Assembly (NCBI GenBank): GCA_900544365.1
Contig: UQVF01000034.1
Coordinates: 1-20,884, forward strand
Origin: an uncultured Veillonella sp.
GTDB taxonomy: Bacteria > Bacillota > Negativicutes > Veillonellales > Veillonellaceae
Reading direction: 5' to 3'
Length of the DNA: 20,884 nt
Shown here: one piece after another, positions 5,897 through 12,260 of the stretch
Numbering within the stretch: the stretch's first letter is position 1
How the letters are laid out: every line of letters begins with the position of its first letter
Made by a program: the position numbers and the translations under genes
Notes under the pieces: model-generated
The model's input: only the letters and a program-made list of their open reading frames with translations
What the model was told of the DNA's origin: nothing
Databases searched by the model: none

Positions 5897-6258
5897 TGGA
5901 CAAAATCAATTTACACAATATGGCGTTTTATGGATACCATGGTAATTTAACGAGTGAAAATGAGCTAGGACAACGCTTTTTTGTGGATATTTCTATGTCC
6001 GTAGATTTAACGAAACCAGGCCAATCTGACAGTATTGAAGATTCTGTTAATTATGCAGAGGTATATGAACGAACAAAGACGATTGTCGAGGGCCCACCAC
6101 AGAGATTAATAGAACGAGTGGGGACTCTTATTGCGGATGATTTGATGAATACCTATATAGGAATAAAAGGTCTTTCGGTGACAGTGCGTAAGCCAGAAGC
6201 TCCTATCCCAGGGGTATTGGATTATGTAGAAGTAGTGATTACACGAGGTCAATTATAA
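5896..6258 (+). CDS. folB: Dihydroneopterin aldolase
   Basis: FolB cleaves 7,8-dihydroneopterin to 6-hydroxymethyl-7,8-dihydropterin and glycolaldehyde, the step between FolE and FolK. The 120-residue protein has the usual small-family length. FYGYHGNLTSENELGQ (11-26) contains Glu21, corresponding to Glu22 of the Staphylococcus enzyme. Tyr53 in VNYAEVY and Lys99 in VRKPEAPIPG match the other two catalytic residues, Tyr54 and Lys100. The start codon overlaps the folP stop (TAATG), which implies translational coupling; the same arrangement joins it to folK. Confidence 0.95.
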   Translation: MDKINLHNMAFYGYHGNLTSENELGQRFFVDISMSVDLTKPGQSDSIEDSVNYAEVYERTKTIVEGPPQRLIERVGTLIADDLMNTYIGIKGLSVTVRKPEAPIPGVLDYVEVVITRGQL

Positions 6259-6740
6259 TGTATACCTACTATATTGGTGTGGGCTCGAATTTAGGTGACC
6301 GTGAAGGATACTTAGCGTTTGCTGTGGAACAGTTGGTTTGTACAGATAGTGTTAGAAGTGTGGACCATTCTAGTTGGATTGAAACGCCTCCGTGGGGCCC
6401 TGTAGAGCAAGGACCATTTTTGAACGGAATTTTAAAAGTAGTAGCCATCATAGAACCTCTTGCAATGCTAGAAACTATATTGCACATTGAGCGCCTAGCA
6501 GGTAGGCAGCGCGAAATTCACTGGGGACCTAGGACTTTGGACTTAGATATTGTTTGGATAGAAGATGAAAAGGGTCATTGTGTTCGAGTGGAGGAATCTA
6601 CTTTGGTAGTGCCCCATCCATATTTTTGGGATCGGCAATTTGTATTGGAGCCCTTAGAAGAGGTATATCCTAATTTCTCATATGAAGGGGTATGCATTTC
6701 TACGCGCCTAAAGATCTTACAAGGGTTAGAGGTTTACTAA
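6258..6740 (+). CDS. folK: 6-hydroxymethyl-7,8-dihydropterin pyrophosphokinase
   Basis: FolK transfers pyrophosphate from ATP to the FolB product, giving the substrate of FolP. The 160-residue length is standard. YIGVGSNLGDR (5-15), WIETPPWGPVEQGPFLNG (40-57) and the signature HWGPRTLDLDIVW (88-100) are all present, and Asp95 and Asp97, the two magnesium ligands, fall at the same numbers as in the E. coli enzyme. VPHPYFWDRQFVLEPL closes the active site region. It shares a TAATG overlap with folB and is the last clear folate gene of the operon. No dihydrofolate synthase (folC) or reductase gene is present in the window. Confidence 0.95.
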   Translation: MYTYYIGVGSNLGDREGYLAFAVEQLVCTDSVRSVDHSSWIETPPWGPVEQGPFLNGILKVVAIIEPLAMLETILHIERLAGRQREIHWGPRTLDLDIVWIEDEKGHCVRVEESTLVVPHPYFWDRQFVLEPLEEVYPNFSYEGVCISTRLKILQGLEVY

Positions 6741-6836
6741 AGATTATATACATTCTATATCCAAGGGGAAGCTGCTGTGGTCAATACAGTAGTTTGCCAA
6801 CAGTATAGGTTATGAATAGATAAAGGAGCATACTAT

Positions 6837-7781
6837 ATGGGTTCTTTTTTTAGAAAAGGATGGGTAAAATTTATCCTTCTTATGTTTGTATTTACAGCTA
6901 TAACAGCACCTATTGTAGTGCTATTTGGACCTTTTGATAATATTAAACGCACCGTAGTAGGTGCTATTTTACGGTCTCGCCACCCACATTATATTACATG
7001 GCTGTATACGCCTGAAGAAATTCAGAAAATTGTAGGCACTGTAGGTACAGGTGAAAACCAAGAATTATTTAAATTCGATGTGAAAGAAGATACATCTTTG
7101 AATTTACGAAAGATTGAATCTAATCGGTATACGGGCTTTTTACTAGAAATCCCAGATCCCCGACGGATTCAAGTGGCTACAGCGCCACAGTTGAATGAAA
7201 AAGGGGAAACCACTAGTAACATTGCACGCCTTAACGGAGCAGTAGCAGCTATCAATGGCGGTGGTTTCCACGATCCAAATGGAACGGGTACGGGCCGTTC
7301 TCCTTATGGATTTATTTTGCATGATGGCGAATATGTCATCGGTAAAGACGTAGGACCTGATGAAGATGTAGATTTTATCGGATTTACAAAATCTGGTAAT
7401 TTAATTGCTGGAACCTATAATAAACGGGAATTAAAAGAAATGGGCGCCAAAGAAGGCTTAACCTTTGGGCCACCTCTTATCGTAAATGGCAAAAAGTTAA
7501 TTACCGATGGTGATGGTGGTTGGGGGATTGGACCTAGAACTGCCATTGCACAAAAGAAAGATGGTACGGTCCTATTCTTAGTTATCGATGGTCGTCAAGC
7601 CTATTCTGCTGGGGCTACCTTGCGTGATGTGCAAGATATCCTATTCCAAGAAGGAGCTGTTATTGCAGCTAACTTAGATGGTGGTTCAAGTACAACTTTG
7701 TTCTACAATGGTAAAACTGTGAATAAGCCTGCAGATTTGTTAGGGGAACGTATGATTCCTACTGTATTTATCGTAAAATAG
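6837..7781 (+). CDS. Membrane-anchored phosphodiester glycosidase family protein (NAGPA domain)
   Basis: The 314-residue protein has an uncleaved-looking hydrophobic anchor at about residues 11-32 after a basic start, so the rest should lie outside the inner membrane. The NAGPA-type domain covers about residues 100-314: AAINGGGFHDPNGTG (137-151), GPPLIVNGKK (211-220), WGIGPRTAIAQKKDGTVLFL (229-248), VIDGRQAYSAGATL (249-262) and NLDGGSSTTLFYNG (279-292). Family members include the human enzyme that uncovers mannose 6-phosphate and bacterial proteins linked to exopolysaccharide or wall glycopolymer turnover; the bacterial substrate is unknown here. AAAGGAG (6822-6828) lies eight bases before the ATG. 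It follows folK by 96 bases without a clear terminator or promoter, so it may be read from the folate operon, and is followed eight bases later by an unrecognised anchored protein. Confidence 0.85.
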   Translation: MGSFFRKGWVKFILLMFVFTAITAPIVVLFGPFDNIKRTVVGAILRSRHPHYITWLYTPEEIQKIVGTVGTGENQELFKFDVKEDTSLNLRKIESNRYTGFLLEIPDPRRIQVATAPQLNEKGETTSNIARLNGAVAAINGGGFHDPNGTGTGRSPYGFILHDGEYVIGKDVGPDEDVDFIGFTKSGNLIAGTYNKRELKEMGAKEGLTFGPPLIVNGKKLITDGDGGWGIGPRTAIAQKKDGTVLFLVIDGRQAYSAGATLRDVQDILFQEGAVIAANLDGGSSTTLFYNGKTVNKPADLLGERMIPTVFIVK

Positions 7782-7789
7782 GAGAGTCT

Positions 7790-8692
7790 ATGAATACCTT
7801 TGGAAAAGTAACCACAGCCTTTTTGCTGGGCTTAGTATTACAAGGTGGGGTCTATTATTATTTAGACCAAGTATACTTAGCGCCTACCACGAACTTTCAG
7901 GTCACCAATGGGGAAGAAGTAGATAAAAACTTTCCTGATGTAAAAGAAGGGACTCGCTATTATTCCCACGACCATAAATACATGGCAGTGGTGGAACAGA
8001 ATCGGGTAGATATTTATACGGCTGGCAAAGAAGCACCGGTGACGCTAGATTTAAAAGAACGAGAAGTATCTTATTTTGAATGGATGTCAGATCGTAACTT
8101 AGCCATCGTTGGTTTATTTGGTGGTAAACACAATGACGTGGTCTTAGCCCGTATTGATCCAGAAGCACCAGATCATGAAATTGATACCACCATTAATTCT
8201 GTGCCGAATGGTGCACGGATCACGGATGTGGCATATTCTGCCGCAACGAATGTGGTGTATATGAAAGTCCGTGTAGGTGATGGTGCATACCGTGTGTATC
8301 GTACGGATGCAAACTATGATACTCGTCGTGTGTATATGCAAGCATCCGATATTGGGCGTATTGGTATGTTCTACAATGAAGATCGGTTTTTCTATGATAA
8401 TGTACGGACTGGCGATGTATTCATGTTCAATGGTACAGAAGGCGGTTGGCGTGCTATCAACCCGCCAGGAAAATTCCGTTTAATTGGTGTGACCCAAGGA
8501 CAATTGATTTACATTGTAAAAGTAGATGAAAAGAATCGTGCTCTAGAAGCCTATGAAGGTAAATTAGGGGTAGGATTTAATAAAATTTATACCTATGATA
8601 ACCCAAAAGAATTAGAAGAAATTACAGTGGACTCTATCGTAAAGGATAAAGAAGCTACAAAAAATGCTAATTCTACAGAAAAGAAGAAATAA
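7790..8692 (+). CDS. Unrecognised membrane-anchored, beta-rich extracytoplasmic protein
   Basis: I do not recognise a named family. The 300-residue protein begins MNTFGKVTTAFLLGLVLQGG, one hydrophobic N-terminal segment (about 5-25) that could be a signal anchor. The body alternates short beta-like strands with Asp/Gly turns, for example YFEWMSDRNLAIVGLFGG, VVYMKVRVGDGAYRVYRTD and KFRLIGVTQGQLIYIVKVDE, which suggests an incomplete beta-propeller or WD40-like fold. The last 20 residues are lysine-rich and probably disordered. It starts eight bases after the NAGPA-domain gene, with GGAG upstream, so the two are almost certainly co-expressed and may act together at the cell envelope. That partnership is inferred from spacing only. 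Confidence 0.75.
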   Translation: MNTFGKVTTAFLLGLVLQGGVYYYLDQVYLAPTTNFQVTNGEEVDKNFPDVKEGTRYYSHDHKYMAVVEQNRVDIYTAGKEAPVTLDLKEREVSYFEWMSDRNLAIVGLFGGKHNDVVLARIDPEAPDHEIDTTINSVPNGARITDVAYSAATNVVYMKVRVGDGAYRVYRTDANYDTRRVYMQASDIGRIGMFYNEDRFFYDNVRTGDVFMFNGTEGGWRAINPPGKFRLIGVTQGQLIYIVKVDEKNRALEAYEGKLGVGFNKIYTYDNPKELEEITVDSIVKDKEATKNANSTEKKK

Positions 8693-8727
8693 ATTAACTG
8701 TATAGGTTGTAATTTTCAGTAATAAAA

Positions 8728-8755
8728 TTCACTATATATCATAAAATGCTATAAC
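8728..8755 (+). promoter_or_regulatory. Promoter of the small orphan gene
   Basis: TATAAC at 8750-8755 is preceded by TG-C (8747-8749), an extended -10 element. TTCACT (8728-8733) is 16 bases upstream. It would give a leader of about 50 bases before the start at 8811. Confidence 0.45.
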
Positions 8756-8810
8756 AATTAGTCATAATAGAAGTAAAATTATGGAAGGTATGGAAGGAGG
8801 TAACTGAAAA

Positions 8811-9131
8811 ATGGCAAAATTAAAAATCCAAAAAGGATTGAGTGATGCGGATATGATGAAGGGGTTTATAGAAGAAGAAACTTTCGAGACAGCTATATTG
8901 AAAGATGATGCCAAGGTTGGTAACAAAACGTCTAACAAATATAAAGAACAAAAAAGTGAAGATGATTTTTACCAAGAGTTTTTAACAGAACGTATTAAAA
9001 CAGAAATTGGTAAGTTGTTATTAGCGATAAAAATGGATTATTTTAAAGATGATGTAAAAGATTTTTCAATTCAAGTAAAAAGAAATGGGAATCATATCTT
9101 GCTAGAAACAGCTCCTAAAAAAGTAAAATAA
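8811..9131 (+). CDS. Small charged protein of unknown function
   Basis: This is a 106-residue protein I cannot assign. It is rich in Lys, Glu and Asp, has no membrane segment or signal peptide, and has no cysteine. The middle (about 33-52) looks disordered. Residues 53-75 (FYQEFLTERIKTEIGKLLLA) could form an amphipathic helix, followed by a short beta-like end (FSIQVKRNGNHILLETA). An excellent AAGGAGG lies about ten bases before the ATG, so it is very likely translated. It stands alone between its own promoter and the strong promoter of the carboxyltransferase gene; no terminator is evident after it. Confidence 0.7.
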   Translation: MAKLKIQKGLSDADMMKGFIEEETFETAILKDDAKVGNKTSNKYKEQKSEDDFYQEFLTERIKTEIGKLLLAIKMDYFKDDVKDFSIQVKRNGNHILLETAPKKVK

Positions 9132-9248
9132 CATGGCTATAAGTTGACAATGAATATTGAAACAAAAGTAATAAAATCCCTCTAGAGTAGTGGAAAAAGA
9201 TGGAACTACATCGATAAAATTCATATGATTAAAAAGCATGTATTCAGG

Positions 9249-9277
9249 TTGACAAAGACGACGTTTAGTAGTCTAAT
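9249..9277 (+). promoter_or_regulatory. Strong promoter of the carboxyltransferase gene
   Basis: A perfect -35 TTGACA (9249-9254) is separated by 17 bases from TCTAAT (9272-9277), which matches five of six -10 positions; TAATAT two bases on is an alternative. Transcription would start near 9284, leaving a leader of about 104 bases. The strength fits the biased codon use of the gene. Confidence 0.7.
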
Positions 9278-9291
9278 ATAGGTATGTATAT

Positions 9292-9366
9292 ATACATGAG
9301 ATAACTGTTACTCATGTATTTAATAATTCCCCTTCTATCAGGTGGTAGAGTCTGGATAGGGAAGGG
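9292..9366 (+). promoter_or_regulatory. Structured 5' leader with two hairpins
   Basis: Hairpin 1 is ATACATGAG (9292-9300) with CTCATGTAT (9311-9319), perfect over nine bases and near the 5' end of the transcript. Hairpin 2 pairs CCCTTCTATC (9330-9339) with GATAG (9355-9359) and AAGGG (9362-9366), leaving a two-base bulge. Neither is followed by a T run, so they do not look like terminators. GGAGAAGG lies just downstream and is free. They may stabilise the mRNA or bind a regulator; no known riboswitch pattern is recognised. Confidence 0.5.
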
Positions 9367-9387
9367 TCAATGTGAAGGAGAAGGATT

Positions 9388-10794
9388 ATGAGTGCAAAAA
9401 GAGTAAGATTAGTAGAAACAGTTCTTCGTGATGGTCATCAATCTATTTTGGCGACACGTATGCGTATGAAACACATGCTTCCAGCATTGCAACAATTGGA
9501 TGAAATTGGTTATGATGCTTTGGAATGCTGGGGTGGTGCTACATTCGATAGCTGTATCCGTTTCTTGGACGAAAACCCATGGGAACGTCTTCGTACATTG
9601 AAAGCGAATTTAAAAAATACACCATTACAAATGTTACTTCGTGGTCAAAACTTATTGGGTTACAAACATTATGCTGATGATGTAGTAGAAGCATTCGTTC
9701 GCAAAGCGAAAGAAAATGGTATGGACCGCATCCGTATTTTCGACGCATTGAACGATCCTCGTAACATGCGTGCTGCTATCGAAGCAGGTAACAAAGCAGG
9801 CGTTCATGTACAAGGTACTATGGTTTACACGATCAGCCCTGTACACACTAACGAAAGTTTCGTAAATGTAGCTAAAGAATTGAAAGAAATGGGTATCGAT
9901 TCCCTTTGCATCAAAGATATGTCCGGCTTGTTAGCTCCATACGATGCAGAATCCTTAGTAAAAGATTTGCGTAAAGAGTTTGGCGAAAAATTCGACATCG
10001 ATTTACATAGCCATTTCACTTGCGGTTTAGCATCTGCTACATACTTAAAAGCAGTGGAAGCTGGTGTTGATATCATCGACACTGCATTGAGCCCATTCGG
10101 TCATGCAACTAGCCAACCTGCTACTGAATCTATTGTTGAAATCTTCAAAGGCACTCCATATGATACTGGTTTAGACCTTGCAAAAATGCGTGAATTAGCT
10201 ACATACTTCCGTGGTGTTCGTAAAGAAATCGCTGATGAATTCGGCTTAACTCCAGCTCATGAAGTATTGCCAGAAGTTCGTCATTACCAAATTCCTGGTG
10301 GTATGTTGTCCAATACTCAAAATCAATTGAAAGAAATGGGTATGGCTGATAAATTCTTCGACGTAATGGATGAAATGCCTCGCGTTCGTGAAGACCTTGG
10401 TTTCCCTCCATTGGTAACTCCAACATCTCAAATCGTTGGTACAATGGCTATGATGAACGTATTGTTCCAATCTCAAGGAAATCCTCGTTATATGACTACT
10501 CCAGCTGAAGTAAAAGACTTAGTTCGTGGTAAATACGGCCAACTTCCAGCAGCTGTTAAACCAGAAATTAAAGAATTAATCATTGGTGATGAAACTCCTA
10601 TCACTCATCGTCCAGCTGATGATGTAGCTCCAGAAATGGAAAAAATGCGTGCTGATCTTGAAGCAAAAGGCTTCACTGGCGTAACAGAAGAAGACGTATT
10701 AACATACGCTATGTTCCCAGAAGTAGCACTTCAATACTTTGAAAAACATGCAACACCTGTAACTCAAAAAGTGTTGAACTACAAAGGTGAATAG
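9388..10794 (+). CDS. Carboxyltransferase subunit: PycB / oxaloacetate decarboxylase alpha / transcarboxylase 5S type, without biotin domain
   Basis: The 468-residue protein is a biotin-dependent carboxyltransferase that moves CO2 between carboxybiotin and pyruvate/oxaloacetate. The HMGL-like TIM barrel has LRDGHQSILATRMR (13-26) with metal ligand Asp15, IKDMSG (175-180) with Lys176, the expected carbamylated lysine, and DLHSHFTCG (205-213) with ligands His207 and His209; SPFGHATSQP (235-244) and the following conserved carboxylase domain are present. It ends right after that domain and lacks the biotinyl domain with its A/M-K-M motif found in fused enzymes, so a separate biotin carrier must exist elsewhere, as with the 5S subunit of transcarboxylase. 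In lactate-fermenting Negativicutes such an enzyme would link pyruvate and oxaloacetate on the way to propionate. Codon choice is more biased (CGT, GGT, ATC, TTC) than in neighbours, indicating high expression. It is monocistronic. Confidence 0.88.
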   Translation: MSAKRVRLVETVLRDGHQSILATRMRMKHMLPALQQLDEIGYDALECWGGATFDSCIRFLDENPWERLRTLKANLKNTPLQMLLRGQNLLGYKHYADDVVEAFVRKAKENGMDRIRIFDALNDPRNMRAAIEAGNKAGVHVQGTMVYTISPVHTNESFVNVAKELKEMGIDSLCIKDMSGLLAPYDAESLVKDLRKEFGEKFDIDLHSHFTCGLASATYLKAVEAGVDIIDTALSPFGHATSQPATESIVEIFKGTPYDTGLDLAKMRELATYFRGVRKEIADEFGLTPAHEVLPEVRHYQIPGGMLSNTQNQLKEMGMADKFFDVMDEMPRVREDLGFPPLVTPTSQIVGTMAMMNVLFQSQGNPRYMTTPAEVKDLVRGKYGQLPAAVKPEIKELIIGDETPITHRPADDVAPEMEKMRADLEAKGFTGVTEEDVLTYAMFPEVALQYFEKHATPVTQKVLNYKGE

Positions 10795-10820
10795 TTAATC
10801 CTTACATTCACATATAAAAG

Positions 10821-10845
10821 GCGACCTCCTAGGGGGTCGCTTTTT
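10821..10845 (+). terminator. Intrinsic terminator of the carboxyltransferase gene
   Basis: GCGACC-T-CCT (10821-10830) pairs with AGG-G-GGTCGC (10831-10840), followed by TTTTT (10841-10845). The stem is strong and begins 26 bases after the stop codon. AAAA before it (10816-10819) gives some ability to stop leftward transcription. Confidence 0.9.
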
Positions 10846-10890
10846 ATGCTATGTGCATCGATATGCTTTATCTAGTTGAAGTTAATGAAT

Positions 10891-10921
10891 TTCACACGGA
10901 ATTATTTGGATATGCTATAAT
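10891..10921 (+). promoter_or_regulatory. Promoter of the divIC/ftsB gene
   Basis: A perfect TATAAT (10916-10921) preceded by TG-C (10913-10915) forms an extended -10 box. TTCACA (10891-10896) lies 19 bases upstream, a long spacer that the extended -10 could tolerate. Confidence 0.65.
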
Positions 10922-10954
10922 GTTTATATAGAATAAACTACAGGGGTGATGCTA

Positions 10955-11254
10955 ATGGCGAATGTAAATAGAAGGCAAAAGCGAATGGCAAAGCCGAAAG
11001 CCAATGTGATTTGGAACAAAATTCGGTATGCTGTACTTATTATTTTTGCACTGGTATTAGTGCAACAGGTGTATACGATTTATAGTTTGCATCAAGAAAA
11101 ACAACAGTTAGAACAACAATTACAGGAATTAAAAAAAGAAAATGAAAGTTTATCTGAGCAAAAAAAATTATTGGAAGATGATAAGCATATTGAAGGTATC
11201 GCAAGAGAAGAATTAGGGCTTGTGAAACCTGGAGAGGTTCCTTATGTTCGATAG
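10955..11254 (+). CDS. Septum formation initiator, DivIC/FtsB family
   Basis: This is a small bitopic cell-division protein that forms a complex with FtsL/DivIB-type partners to activate septal wall synthesis. The 99 residues comprise a basic cytoplasmic start (1-23), one membrane segment (about 24-43, RYAVLIIFALVLVQQVYTIY), a Gln/Lys/Glu-rich coiled coil (about 45-78) and the conserved end HIEGIAREELGLVKPGEVPYV, the hallmark of the family. The ATG at 10955 is preferred because GGGGTG (10943-10948) is placed correctly for it; the in-frame GTG and ATG at 10946 and 10949 overlap that site. It has its own promoter and terminator. Its location just before ppx-tilS-hpt-ftsH is the usual Firmicutes setting for divIC. 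Confidence 0.9.
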   Translation: MANVNRRQKRMAKPKANVIWNKIRYAVLIIFALVLVQQVYTIYSLHQEKQQLEQQLQELKKENESLSEQKKLLEDDKHIEGIAREELGLVKPGEVPYVR

Positions 11255-11260
11255 AGGAAA

Positions 11261-11285
11261 GTGATACTTGAGTATCACTTTTTTT
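11261..11285 (+). terminator. Intrinsic terminator after divIC
   Basis: GTGATACT (11261-11268) and AGTATCAC (11271-11278) form a perfect eight-base stem followed by TTTTTTT (11279-11285). Because it separates divIC from ppx, ppx-tilS-hpt needs its own promoter between 11286 and 11351, where I see only a weak TAATAT (11314-11319). Confidence 0.9.
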
Positions 11286-11351
11286 GTGTACATCAAGGAT
11301 AGCCTGTACTTTTTAATATAAGTTCTAGAGTTAGAAAGTTGAGTGATATAA

Positions 11352-12260
11352 ATGGAGCAATATAAGGTAGAAGAAGGTAGTCGAATTGGAATTGTAGATT
11401 TAGGGTCCAACTCATTTCGTGTTTTGTTAGGGTCATATGACGGAATAAAATGGAATAATGAAAGAAAGCAAATTTGGACGACTCAATTAGGACGACGTGC
11501 AAGTGATGGTCTATTAACTGAAGAAGCTATAGCTCGAGGGATACAGGCTCTTACGGAAATACAAGATGTATTGGATGCGTATGGAGCTACGATTCGTATT
11601 GGTCTTGCTACGAGTGCTATTCGAGAATCTGGGAATGGTCAGGACTTCCTAGACAAAGCTAAGCAAGTGTGCCCTATGGAGTATCGTATATTGACCGGCG
11701 AAGAAGAAGCTGCTTATGGATTTAAGGGGGCAACGGTCTATGAAAACCCAGACTTTCACTATGCAACTATTGATGTAGGGGGAGGAAGTACGGAAATTGC
11801 CTTGGGCGATGTAGGTCGTGTATATTTTACGAAATCCTATCCTGCTGGTGCGGTCCGTATGCAAGAGATGTCTATTGAAGGACCGCAACGTGTATGGGAA
11901 GAAACTGTTCACATGTGGGATGAATTACCAATTACAGGGACTTTTGGCGACTTTATTGGCATTGGTGGCACCGTAACAACATTGGCAGCGATAGACTTGG
12001 AAATGGAAAGGTATATGCCTGAGAAAATTCAGGGGCATCGTATGGACCGTGGAACCATTGAAGCTATCATATTGCAACTCCGTTATATGAGTAGAGAGGA
12101 ACGCTTGCAAGTGAAAGGCTTACAAGCAGGTCGAGTGGATATTATTGTACCAGGAGCTGAGATTATCACATCATTGATGGATACTTATCAAATTGGGTCT
12201 ATTGTAGTTAGTGAAACTGATGGCTTAGAAGGGTGGCAATCACAATATGGTGGAAGATAG
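11352..12260 (+). CDS. Exopolyphosphatase, Ppx/GppA family
   Basis: The 302-residue protein belongs to the ASKHA fold Ppx/GppA phosphatases, which hydrolyse polyphosphate or pppGpp. The phosphate-1 motif GIVDLGSNSFRVLLG (13-27), LATSAIRESGNGQDF (85-99), ILTGEEEAAYGF (113-124) with the expected catalytic glutamate at 118/119, the glycine-rich IDVGGGSTEIALG (140-152) and GIGGTVTTLAAI are all present. It is the short form without a C-terminal HD domain. Sequence alone does not separate polyphosphate from pppGpp as preferred substrate. The ribosome binding site is weak (TTGAGTGAT). It overlaps the next gene, tilS, by 14 bases, implying coupled translation. Confidence 0.9.
   Translation: MEQYKVEEGSRIGIVDLGSNSFRVLLGSYDGIKWNNERKQIWTTQLGRRASDGLLTEEAIARGIQALTEIQDVLDAYGATIRIGLATSAIRESGNGQDFLDKAKQVCPMEYRILTGEEEAAYGFKGATVYENPDFHYATIDVGGGSTEIALGDVGRVYFTKSYPAGAVRMQEMSIEGPQRVWEETVHMWDELPITGTFGDFIGIGGTVTTLAAIDLEMERYMPEKIQGHRMDRGTIEAIILQLRYMSREERLQVKGLQAGRVDIIVPGAEIITSLMDTYQIGSIVVSETDGLEGWQSQYGGR

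Noticed and set aside
9144..9177. Second perfect TTGACA upstream of the carboxyltransferase gene
   Set aside because: The possible -10 boxes are 19 (TAATAA) or 22 (TAAAAT) bases away; the promoter at 9249-9277 is much better.
10199..10476. Overlapping minus-strand open frames inside the carboxyltransferase gene
   Set aside because: They arise from strongly biased codon use on the coding strand; no start signals or domain features.
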